Positions 1-5,817 of a stretch of DNA of 6,426 nt are shown here, piece after piece. Below the pieces are notes generated by a model. It saw only the letters and a program-made list of their open reading frames with translations, made no database searches and was not told where the DNA came from. The stretch comes from Candidatus Omnitrophota bacterium (GTDB lineage: Bacteria > Omnitrophota > Gorgyraeia > Gygaellales > Profunditerraquicolaceae): NCBI GenBank assembly GCA_903882345.1, contig CAIRWO010000133.1:1-6426 (forward strand). Direction: 5' to 3'. Position 1 is the stretch's first letter, and every line of letters starts with the position of its first letter. The position numbers and the translations under genes were made by a program.

Positions 1-635
1 GCCTGGTAAAAAAAGGGGTTAAGCTATCAAAAGTCAAGGCGCTGGGCATACCGTTTGACCATAAATTTAACCAGCCGTTAAACCGGGAAAGGCTGTTGCA
101 GCAATTAGGGTTAAAATCCGGGCTGCCGACAATCCTGATCATGGGAGGTGGACAGGGGCTGGGGCCGATAAAAACAATTGTAAAATCACTGGAAAAAGTA
201 AAGCCGGAATTCCAGGCGATCGTAGTCACCGGGACAAATAAAAGACTCTATAAGTCTTTGAAGCGGAAAACAAAAAAAATTAAAAAGAAGGTTTTGGTAT
301 TCGGCTATACCGATAAGGTAAACGAATTTATGGCTGTTTCCGACCTTGTTGTAACCAAGCCCGGCGGGATAACGACGGCGGAAGCACTAAGCAAGAAACT
401 GCCGATGATCATCGTTAAGCCCATACCGGGGCAGGAAGCCAACAACACCGCTTTTCTTCTTGAGCAGCAGGCAGCAATAAGGACGGATGACGCTGAGAAT
501 ATAAACTTGATCTTCGACGATTTACTCATGAACCGTAATAAATTAACCAAGCTCTCTGAGGCCGCCGGCCGGATCAGTAAACCAAACGCAAGCTTTGATA
601 TTGCCAAATTGCTCCTTAGCCTGAATAATGTTTAA
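1..635 (+). CDS. GT28-family glycolipid glycosyltransferase (MGDG synthase/UgtP-like), 5'-truncated by window edge
   Basis: The reading frame is already open at base 3, so this is the C-terminal 210 residues of a gene that starts off the left edge; the TTG at 96 is internal. The visible part is the nucleotide-sugar-binding half of a GT-B glycosyltransferase. Numbering from the codon at base 3, the MGDG-synthase-like GGGQGLGPI loop is at about 48-56, the donor-binding KPGGITTAEA motif (compare KPGGxT in UgtP/MGDG synthases and the related MurG site) at about 119-128, and PGQE with a following NN at about 142-148. Such enzymes transfer a hexose from a UDP-sugar to diacylglycerol or another lipid at the inner face of the cytoplasmic membrane. 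The acceptor and sugar cannot be read from this fragment, and the acceptor domain is missing. The next gene overlaps its end by 8 bp, so the two are probably co-translated. MurG itself is unlikely because the GGGxGxGP loop fits the diacylglycerol-type enzymes better. Confidence 0.85.
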   Translation, partial: LVKKGVKLSKVKALGIPFDHKFNQPLNRERLLQQLGLKSGLPTILIMGGGQGLGPIKTIVKSLEKVKPEFQAIVVTGTNKRLYKSLKRKTKKIKKKVLVFGYTDKVNEFMAVSDLVVTKPGGITTAEALSKKLPMIIVKPIPGQEANNTAFLLEQQAAIRTDDAENINLIFDDLLMNRNKLTKLSEAAGRISKPNASFDIAKLLLSLNNV

Positions 636-1503
636 TTACATACTTTACTGTATCGGCAGGTTTATGGCCCTATCGTTACCTTTGAAGGCAGCTTATGGTC
701 TGGCAGTATTTTTTTCTGATGTGCATTATTTATTTGCCTTTGGCGACCGTAGCGCAGTAAAAGCCAACCTGGCGGCGATCTTTCCCAATAAGGGCCGCGT
801 TGAACTAAACCGTATTCGCCGGCGGATGTCCCGTAATTTTGCCAAGTACCTGGTAGATTTTTTCCGGTTTTCCAAAATAGACAAAGAATATATCGGCAAA
901 AACATTAAAATTGAAAACATCCATTATTTTGATGAAGCGCTCGCCAAAGGCAAGGGCGTAATTGTCCTTACCGCCCACTTGGGCAATTGGGAATTGGGCG
1001 GGGTAGTAATCGCGCTCTCCGGTTACCCCTTTTGGGTAGTCGCCCTGCCGCATAAAGATAAGGATGTAGATAATTTTTTTAATCGTCAGCGGCAGAGTAA
1101 GGGCATATCGGTTATCCCTTTTGGTAAGGCAGCAAGGCAGTGCCTCAACCTTTTAAGAGAAAACAAAATGGTCGCGCTTGTCGGCGATAGGGATTTCAGC
1201 GAGAAGGGCATAGTGGTAGATTTTTTCGGCAGAAAGAGTTTTTTTCCTTTGGGGCCGGCGGCGTTTTCCATGAAGACCGGCAGCATGATTGTGCCGGGAT
1301 TTATGTTTAGGAATCCCGATGATACGTTTACCCTCAGGATAGAAAAGCCGATCGAGTTTACGGCACTGGAAGGGGAAAAGACGCCGCAGGAAAAAAAGCA
1401 GAGGCTGCTTGAGATCATTGATTCTTATAAATCGACCATTGAAGATTACATAAAAAAATACCCTGATCAGTGGTATATGTTCAGGAGATTCTGGATAACA
1501 TGA
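628..1503 (+). CDS. LpxL/HtrB-family lysophospholipid (lipid A-type) acyltransferase
   Basis: This 291-residue protein is close to the usual length of LpxL/HtrB late acyltransferases, which transfer an acyl chain from acyl-ACP to a lipid A precursor at the cytoplasmic membrane. The catalytic HX4E signature is seen as HLGNWE, with H117 and E122, after the hydrophobic strand VIVLTA. A GDRD motif follows at 186-189 and FPLGPAAF at 206-213, both usual in the family. The N-terminal 30 residues are hydrophobic and suit a membrane anchor. The start at 628 is fixed: it lies 8 bp inside the preceding gene and an in-frame TGA sits at 622-624. No strong Shine-Dalgarno is visible, so coupling to the upstream gene is likely. 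The stop overlaps the next ATG (ATGA). Homologues also acylate other glycolipids (for example mycobacterial PatA), and a glycolipid synthase lies directly upstream, so the substrate may not be lipid A. I am sure of the family, not of the acceptor. Confidence 0.9.
   Translation: MFNYILYCIGRFMALSLPLKAAYGLAVFFSDVHYLFAFGDRSAVKANLAAIFPNKGRVELNRIRRRMSRNFAKYLVDFFRFSKIDKEYIGKNIKIENIHYFDEALAKGKGVIVLTAHLGNWELGGVVIALSGYPFWVVALPHKDKDVDNFFNRQRQSKGISVIPFGKAARQCLNLLRENKMVALVGDRDFSEKGIVVDFFGRKSFFPLGPAAFSMKTGSMIVPGFMFRNPDDTFTLRIEKPIEFTALEGEKTPQEKKQRLLEIIDSYKSTIEDYIKKYPDQWYMFRRFWIT
1483..1487 (+). promoter_or_regulatory. Shine-Dalgarno AGGAG for the DPM-like GT2 gene
   Basis: AGGAG lies within the 3' end of the acyltransferase gene, 12 nt before the ATG at 1500. 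The spacing is somewhat long. It supports that ATG over the in-frame GTG at 1470, which has no comparable site and would add ten residues ahead of the family's usual N-terminus. Confidence 0.5.
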
Positions 1504-2162
1504 AGATCTGCGTTATTATACCTGTTTACAATGAATCAAGAACAATCGGCAGCCTCGTGGCAGAGATAAAGGAAGAGGGACTGGATGTTTTGGTTATTGA
1601 TGATGGTTCCCTTGATAATACGGCGCAGGTTGCCAAGGCGCGCGGCGCGCACGTCATAAAGAACGAAGCCAATAAGGGGAAAGGTATTTCGCTGGCGCGG
1701 GGCTTCGATCATGCGCTATCCCATAATTTCGACGCGGTAATTACAATGGATGGAGACGGCCAGCATCTGGCTTCAGATATAGCGAAATTCATACACCGGG
1801 CAGCGGCCTCTGATAATGGCATCTTTATCGGTAACAGGATGATTAAGGTAAAAAATATGCCGTGGCTGCGGCTTTTGACCAATAAGTTCATGTCTTGGCT
1901 TATATCGATCATCGCGCGGCAGGATATACCCGATAGTCAGTGCGGATTCCGGCTTATAAAGAAGCAGATTCTGGAAAAGATCCACCTTAAGACGAGTAAA
2001 TTTGAGGCAGAGTCGGAAATCCTGCTTCAGGCTTCGCGTTTGGGGTTTAAGATTGAATCCGTGAGTGTGAGTACCGTTTACAAAGGCGAAAAAAGTAAAA
2101 TTAATCCCGTTACTGATACCATCAGGTTCGCAAGTTTTATCCTGAGAGAATTAACCAGGTAA
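1500..2162 (+). CDS. GT2 glycosyltransferase, dolichyl/polyprenyl-phosphate sugar synthase-like
   Basis: This 220-residue protein starts at the ATG that overlaps the preceding stop (ATGA), giving the canonical N-terminus MKICVIIPVYNE. It is a GT-A fold inverting glycosyltransferase. PVYNE is at 8-12, the nucleotide-binding IDDGS at 33-37, and the metal-binding DxD within MDGDGQH at 83-89. QCGFRL at 147-152 and the FEAESEIL segment near 168-175 follow, as does a C-terminal YKGEKSKINPVTDTIRF-like stretch (194-210) typical of the DPM1-like branch. Those enzymes move mannose or glucose from GDP- or UDP-sugar onto polyprenyl phosphate on the cytoplasmic face of the inner membrane. There is no C-terminal pair of membrane helices, so it resembles the single-domain DPM1 type and not the GtrB type. 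The lipid-linked sugar would feed a GT-C transferase, but none is encoded in this window. The exact donor sugar is not readable. Confidence 0.88.
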   Translation: MKICVIIPVYNESRTIGSLVAEIKEEGLDVLVIDDGSLDNTAQVAKARGAHVIKNEANKGKGISLARGFDHALSHNFDAVITMDGDGQHLASDIAKFIHRAAASDNGIFIGNRMIKVKNMPWLRLLTNKFMSWLISIIARQDIPDSQCGFRLIKKQILEKIHLKTSKFEAESEILLQASRLGFKIESVSVSTVYKGEKSKINPVTDTIRFASFILRELTR

Positions 2163-2192
2163 TGGTCTCAACCACTGAGCCATCAATAAATA

Positions 2193-3488
2193 ATGAGAAA
2201 AAAGGTCATTATTTTAGGCGCGGGCCTTGCCGGCTTAAGCGCGGCATGGCATCTTCAGCGCAGAAATGTCGATTGCCTCGTTTTTGAGAAAGAACCTGAG
2301 GTCGGCGGCCTATGCCGCTCAAAAACAAAAAATGGTTTTACTTTTGATTATGACGGCCACCTGCTGCATTTTAAACATCACTACGCCCTTGAGCTGGTAA
2401 AAGATCTGCTTAAGGATAATTTGGCCGAACATAAGAGAAGCGCCTGGATCTATTCCTACGGACGGTTTACCCGCTACCCATTTCAGGCCAACCTTTACGG
2501 CCTGCCGCCTGAAATCGTAAAAGAATGCCTTTCCGGTTTTGCCCAATTGAAAAATAATGGATATGCAGAAAGAAACGGGAATTTCCTGCACTGGATCCAA
2601 GCTGCCTTTGGCAAAGGGATAGCCAGGTATTTCATGGTCCCTTACAACAAGAAATTTTGGACGGTTAGCCCTAAGGAATTGACTTGCGATTGGCTGGATG
2701 GCATTATTCCGGTACCGACCCTAAACCAGATCATCGAAGGTACGATTGAAGAAAGCAAGCGGCAGTTTGGCTATAATGCGCGCTTCTGGTATCCGAAAAA
2801 AGGAGGCATTAACCAGTTACCCCAGGCATTGGCAGGCCAGATCAAGAACGTCTATACCAATAGAAGCGTCGAAGAGATAGACCTCTCCAGGAAAGAAATA
2901 AAACTTTCTTCCGGGGAAAAGGAAAAATTTGATTATCTTGTTTCTACGATCCCTTTGCCGGAATTTCCCGATCTTATCGAGGGGTTGCCAAGCCATATAT
3001 CTTCTGAGTTTAAAAACCTGCGTTGGAATTCTATTTTTAATCTGAATATTGGAGCAGAAATGGAAAATGACACAGGTTGGCACTGGATATATTTTCCCCA
3101 GAGAGAACCCTGTTTTTTTAGGGTGGGGTTCCCGCGTAATTTCTCAACTGATCTTGTGCCAACCGGAAAAAAATCATTGTATGTTGAGGTTTCTTATTCC
3201 AGGCGCAGGCCGATTAATAAAAAAGAAATTACTGCGGACATCATGCGTGATTTAAAGAAGATCCGCATCCTTTCCGACGGCGAGACGGTATGTGAACAGG
3301 ATATAAATGACATACGTTACGGTTATCCGATATATGATTGTAACTATCGCAGCGTCCGGCAGAAGATCATTAATTTTTTGCTCATGCATAACATTGTTTC
3401 TTGCGGCCGTTATGGCGGTTGGCGGTATATGTCCATGGAAGACGTTATACTTGAAGGGAAAGAGATAGCGGAGAAATTCGCTCCTTAA
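2193..3488 (+). CDS. FAD-dependent protein of the UDP-galactopyranose mutase / protoporphyrinogen oxidase-like amine-oxidase group
   Basis: The protein has 431 residues. An N-terminal Rossmann dinucleotide fold is clear: GAGLAG at 9-14, acidic E32 at the end of the second strand for the FAD ribose, and the VGGLC segment at 37-41. FDYDGHLLHF at 51-60 and RYPFQ at 94-98 recall the UGM/PPO-like branch. A PKKGGINQLPQAL segment follows near 201-213. The C-terminal GRYGGWRYMSMEDVILEG block (405-422) is the usual second FAD-contact region. It could be a sugar mutase that makes a furanose donor, or a desaturase/oxidase; motifs alone do not decide. The neighbouring glycosyltransferases favour a saccharide role over haem synthesis. 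The start is fixed by an in-frame TAA at 2187-2189, but no Shine-Dalgarno is seen in the 30-nt gap. Its stop overlaps the next ATG by one base (TAATG). Confidence 0.8.
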   Translation: MRKKVIILGAGLAGLSAAWHLQRRNVDCLVFEKEPEVGGLCRSKTKNGFTFDYDGHLLHFKHHYALELVKDLLKDNLAEHKRSAWIYSYGRFTRYPFQANLYGLPPEIVKECLSGFAQLKNNGYAERNGNFLHWIQAAFGKGIARYFMVPYNKKFWTVSPKELTCDWLDGIIPVPTLNQIIEGTIEESKRQFGYNARFWYPKKGGINQLPQALAGQIKNVYTNRSVEEIDLSRKEIKLSSGEKEKFDYLVSTIPLPEFPDLIEGLPSHISSEFKNLRWNSIFNLNIGAEMENDTGWHWIYFPQREPCFFRVGFPRNFSTDLVPTGKKSLYVEVSYSRRRPINKKEITADIMRDLKKIRILSDGETVCEQDINDIRYGYPIYDCNYRSVRQKIINFLLMHNIVSCGRYGGWRYMSMEDVILEGKEIAEKFAP

Positions 3489-4384
3489 TGAAGAAAATTT
3501 CGATAATTATAACCACGCATAATTCCGCCCGGCACATTGGGCCCTGCCTTGATTCTATCTTTAGCCAGAGCTTCAAAGACCATGAAATTATCGTGATTGA
3601 TAATGCCTCCGAGGACACGACAAGGGAAATCGCCAGGAACAAATACCCGGGTATAATATTGATAGAAAATAATATGAACTATGGGATAAGTAAGGCCTGG
3701 AATCAGGGGATCGCGCGTGCTCAGGGCAATTACATCTGCTGTATCAATGATGACGTGAGGCTGGAGAGCGATTTTTTGGCCAATATCTATAGGGCCATCG
3801 AGGGTGACGCTAGCGTCGGAGCGGTCCAGCCAAAAGTTTTACAGCCGGACGGCAGGCACATGGATACTGCGGGGATAACCCTGTCTTTCTTGAGGAGATT
3901 CTATGATATCGGCAGCGGCCAAGAGAACGGCAACGGATATGATATTAAAAAATACATTTTCGGCGCCTGCGATGCCGCGGTTATCTATCGCAGGAAGGCC
4001 CTTGCTGCTGTAAGGCAGGCAGGGGAATACTTCGATGAAGATTTTTTTTGCCTTGTCGAAGATGTTGACTTAAGCTGGCGTATGCAGAAGGCCGGCTGGA
4101 AGGCGCTCTATTGCCCCGATGCAATATGCACGCACTATCGCGGATTATCGAGGAAAAGAAATGCATTTACGCAATACCTGAATATGCGCAACAGGTATCT
4201 GATGATCCTCAAGAATGAATCGGCGCTAGGGTTCCTTAGGTTCCTTTTTGTTTTCCTCGCTTATGATATTTGGCGCATGCTGTATATGGCCGCCGTCCAT
4301 CCGCGGTATTGCTTGAAGGCGCTCGTTGATACGCTAAGGCTTTCACCGCGGATGGCAGAGAAGAGATGGACTATTCGGGCTTAA
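3488..4384 (+). CDS. GT2 glycosyltransferase, rhamnosyltransferase-like (WbbL type)
   Basis: This 298-residue GT-A glycosyltransferase begins SIIITTHNS at 5-13, has VIDNASED at 36-43 for nucleotide binding, and NYG at 64-66. The metal-binding acidic pair is in INDDV (D88, D89). The catalytic-base region is EDVDLSWRMQKAGW at 191-204, and H216 with RGLS lies downstream, as in WbbL-like rhamnosyltransferases. An aromatic and hydrophobic stretch at about 245-270 could sit in the membrane as a peripheral anchor. The family adds a sugar, often rhamnose or a hexose, to a lipid-linked or polysaccharide acceptor in the cytoplasm. It starts on the last base of the flavoprotein stop codon (TAATG), with a weak GCGGAG about 14 nt upstream, so translational coupling is likely. 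Its last 19 bases overlap the next gene. The specific sugar and acceptor are unknown. Confidence 0.88.
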   Translation: MKKISIIITTHNSARHIGPCLDSIFSQSFKDHEIIVIDNASEDTTREIARNKYPGIILIENNMNYGISKAWNQGIARAQGNYICCINDDVRLESDFLANIYRAIEGDASVGAVQPKVLQPDGRHMDTAGITLSFLRRFYDIGSGQENGNGYDIKKYIFGACDAAVIYRRKALAAVRQAGEYFDEDFFCLVEDVDLSWRMQKAGWKALYCPDAICTHYRGLSRKRNAFTQYLNMRNRYLMILKNESALGFLRFLFVFLAYDIWRMLYMAAVHPRYCLKALVDTLRLSPRMAEKRWTIRA

Positions 4385-5010
4385 AAAAGCAGATGGTTGA
4401 TGAACAGATCGCCGGCCGCGGCATAAAAGACCGGCGTGTCCTGGCGGCATTTTATAAAGTGCCCCGCCATAAGTTTGTTCCGCCGGATAAGATTGACAGC
4501 GCCTATGGCGATTTTCCCGTTCCCATAGGAGCTGGCCAGACAATTTCCCAGCCGTATATTGTCGCTCTTATGACCGAATTGCTTGACCTGAAAGGCAGCG
4601 AAAAAGTGCTGGAAATCGGCGCAGGCTCCGGTTATCAGGCAGCCATACTTGCCGGATTGGCAAGAGAAGTTTATACCATAGAACGGGTCCCCGCTTTGGC
4701 AATTAAAACCGGCGGAATATTTAAAGAATTAGGGTATAATAATATCAAGCTAAAGACCGGCGACGGGACTCTGGGCTGGCCCGAAGAAGCGCCTTTTGAC
4801 CGGGTGATCATTACTGCCGCCAGTCCCGTAGTACCGCAGCCTCTGGGTGAGCAGCTGAAAGAAAACGGCAAGCTTGTCTTGCCGTTAGGCGAAAGCTTTA
4901 GCCAGATCCTGACGCTTGTAGAAAAAGAGAGCGGGGAACTTCACTATAAAGATATTTGTGGTTGCGTGTTTGTCCCTTTGGTGGGAAAATACGGGTTAAG
5001 AGAAGAATAA
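4366..5010 (+). CDS. pcm: Protein-L-isoaspartate O-methyltransferase
   Basis: This 214-residue protein transfers a methyl group from S-adenosylmethionine to L-isoaspartyl residues in damaged proteins, starting their repair in the cytoplasm. It shows the family blocks in order. An N-terminal helix QIAGRGIKDRRVLAAF (14-29) is followed by VPRHKFVPP (32-40), the GQTISQPYIVALM substrate loop (57-69) and SAM motif I VLEIGAGSGYQAAILA (81-96). DRVIITAA (145-152) comes next, and the C-terminal FVPLVGKYG (202-210). Length is normal for Pcm. The ATG at 4366 lies 19 bp inside the upstream glycosyltransferase gene, preceded by a purine-rich GAGAAGAG that can act as a ribosome site. The next in-frame ATG (4393) would cut into the first family block. 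Position in an envelope operon seems to be co-transcription only; no functional link is evident. Confidence 0.95.
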   Translation: MDYSGLKKQMVDEQIAGRGIKDRRVLAAFYKVPRHKFVPPDKIDSAYGDFPVPIGAGQTISQPYIVALMTELLDLKGSEKVLEIGAGSGYQAAILAGLAREVYTIERVPALAIKTGGIFKELGYNNIKLKTGDGTLGWPEEAPFDRVIITAASPVVPQPLGEQLKENGKLVLPLGESFSQILTLVEKESGELHYKDICGCVFVPLVGKYGLREE

Positions 5011-5014
5011 AATA

Positions 5015-5022
5015 AAGGGAGG
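5015..5022 (+). promoter_or_regulatory. Strong Shine-Dalgarno setting a TTG start
   Basis: AAGGGAGG ends 6 nt before the TTG at 5029. There is no ATG or GTG between the in-frame TAA at 5008-5010 and the Walker A motif, so this site fixes the unusual TTG as the start of the adenosyltransferase gene. It is the strongest ribosome site in the window. Confidence 0.8.
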
Positions 5023-5028
5023 CCTGAG

Positions 5029-5532
5029 TTGATACAAGTTTATACCGGAAACGGCAAAGGTAAGACTACCGCGGCCCTGGGCTTAGCGCTGAGGGCATCG
5101 GGCGCCGGCCTAAAGGTTTATATCGGGCAGTTCGTTAAACGCGGCTGCTACAGTGAAATAAAGGCGCTTAAGAAATTGAACAATATCAAGGTAGAGCAGT
5201 TCGGCATGGGTTGTTTTATCAGAAGATTGCCCACGCAAAAAGATTTGCTCTTGGCAAAGGAAGGTTTAAAAAAGATCAAGCAGCTCATCGCAGATAGGGC
5301 TTACGATCTGCTGATACTGGATGAGATAAACGTTGCCTTAAAATTAAGGCTGCTGGAATTAAGCGATGTGCTTAACCTGATTAAGAAAACCCCCAGAAAA
5401 ATAGAATTGATCCTTACCGGCCGCAATGCCCATCCGGAGATTATAAAGATCGCGGATTTAGTCAGCGAAATAAAAGACAAGAAACATTATTATCGTAAAG
5501 GCCTGAAGTCCAGGAAGGGGATTGAGCTGTAA
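5029..5532 (+). CDS. cobO: Corrinoid adenosyltransferase, CobA/CobO/BtuR type
   Basis: This 167-residue P-loop protein transfers the adenosyl group of ATP to cob(I)alamin or a cob(I)yrinic acid derivative, forming the Co-C bond of adenosylcobalamin in the cytoplasm. The family's P-loop GNGKGKTTAALG is at 7-18, a QFVKRG segment at 34-39, and the Walker B-like ILDEIN at 96-101. TGRNAHPEII (130-139), ADLVSEIKDKKHYY (142-155) and SRKGIEL at the end complete the profile. It is slightly shorter than typical CobO (around 175-200 residues) because the N-terminal extension before the P-loop is almost absent, as in several BtuR-like proteins. It starts with TTG, follows pcm by 18 bp and ends the operon. 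It lies upstream of the cobalamin riboswitch, so it is probably not controlled by it. Whether it serves salvage or de novo synthesis cannot be told here; the adjacent btuF suggests salvage. Confidence 0.93.
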   Translation: MIQVYTGNGKGKTTAALGLALRASGAGLKVYIGQFVKRGCYSEIKALKKLNNIKVEQFGMGCFIRRLPTQKDLLLAKEGLKKIKQLIADRAYDLLILDEINVALKLRLLELSDVLNLIKKTPRKIELILTGRNAHPEIIKIADLVSEIKDKKHYYRKGLKSRKGIEL

Positions 5533-5540
5533 ATAATTTC

Positions 5541-5569
5541 TTGACAGTATTTATTGGTTGGTGTAATCT
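5541..5569 (+). promoter_or_regulatory. Sigma-70-type promoter for the btuF transcript
   Basis: A perfect -35 TTGACA (5541-5546) is followed by a 17-nt spacer and TAATCT (5564-5569), a weak -10 that keeps the first TA and the last T. Transcription would begin near 5576, just ahead of the first riboswitch stem. That position agrees with where the leader should start, which is the best support for it. It begins only 9 bases after the cobO stop, and no terminator separates the two. Confidence 0.55.
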
Positions 5570-5584
5570 GTGTTTGACAATTCG

Positions 5585-5758
5585 GAAAGTATAGGTTAGG
5601 GAAGGCCGTTTAAATCGGCTACAGTCCCGCTGCTGTGGGAGGGGACGAAAGCTGCATAAGCCACTGTCCGGTTTTTTGGGATGGGAAGGCGCAGTGAGTA
5701 GGATGATCCTTAAGTCAGAAGACCTGCCTGTACATTAAAGTAGCCTCGTGGTAAGGGC
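5585..5758 (+). promoter_or_regulatory. Cobalamin (B12) riboswitch aptamer
   Basis: The leader carries the conserved cobalamin riboswitch elements in order. These are GGGAA at 5599-5603, a GCCG/CGGC hairpin (5605-5608 with 5616-5619), CAGTCCCGC (5622-5630), AAGCCACTG (5658-5666), GGGAAGGC (5683-5690) and the B12 box AGTCAGAAGACCTGCCTG (5713-5730). A closing P1 stem of 7 bp pairs GTATAGG (5589-5595) with CCTGTAC (5727-5733), including one G-T wobble. A small hairpin after the box (GCCT 5743-5746 with GGGC 5755-5758) presents GTGG at 5748-5751, complementary to CCAC of the conserved AAGCCACTG loop, as expected for the L5-L13 kissing contact. The gene downstream is btuF, the textbook target. Binding of adenosyl- or another cobalamin should lower its expression. 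Confidence 0.96.
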
Positions 5759-5764
5759 CAAGTA

Positions 5765-5789
5765 AATTTGGGTGCAACCCGCCAAAATT
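5765..5789 (+). promoter_or_regulatory. Candidate antiterminator hairpin of the riboswitch
   Basis: TTTGG (5767-5771) can pair with CCAAA (5782-5786). With one bulged A, AATTTGG (5765-5771) instead pairs with CCAAAATT (5782-5789). Either fold consumes part of the 5' arm of the terminator (5776-5784), so the two structures exclude each other. This is inference from base pairing only; an alternative GGGT/ACCC mini-hairpin (5770-5773 with 5777-5780) would have the same effect. Confidence 0.4.
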
Positions 5790-5811
5790 AGTGGCGGGTT
5801 TCTTGTTTTTT
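5776..5811 (+). terminator. Intrinsic terminator in the btuF leader (riboswitch expression platform)
   Basis: AACCCGCCA (5776-5784) pairs perfectly with TGGCGGGTT (5792-5800), a 9-bp GC-rich stem with a 7-nt loop. The T-rich tail TCTTGTTTTTT (5801-5811) follows. It lies after the riboswitch and just before btuF, so it is the off state of a transcription-attenuating switch. With no other terminator after cobO, it may also stop read-through from the upstream operon. Confidence 0.88.
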
Positions 5812-5817
5812 AGGGCT

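Noticed and set aside
305..607. Minus-strand open frame of about 100 codons opposite the GT28 gene.
   Set aside because: It is fully antisense to a gene with clear family motifs, and its translation shows no domain; a shadow frame.
1086..1418. Minus-strand open frame of about 110 codons opposite the acyltransferase gene.
   Set aside because: Antisense to the conserved GDRD and FPLGPAAF regions, low-complexity serine/leucine-rich translation, no own ribosome site.
1470..1499. GTG start at 1470 for the DPM-like GT2, adding ten residues.
   Set aside because: The ATG at 1500 overlaps the preceding stop as ATGA, has AGGAG upstream, and gives the family's normal N-terminus directly before VIIPVYNE.
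2162..2287. A small ORF of about 41 codons starting at an ATG overlapping the GT2 stop (TAATG).
   Set aside because: It runs out of frame into the flavoprotein gene, has no good ribosome site and shows no recognisable protein features; its second half simply shadows the Rossmann-fold coding region.
4040..4050. Run of T residues in the second GT2 gene as a possible slippage or frameshift site.
   Set aside because: The frame continues unbroken through FFCLVEDVDLSW, matching the family without any shift; it is just consecutive Phe codons.
5574..5579. A second TTGACA, 33 bp after the first, as a possible additional -35 box.
   Set aside because: No -10-like hexamer lies 16-18 nt downstream; that region is GGGAA-containing riboswitch core, and a start there would remove the 5' arm of P1.
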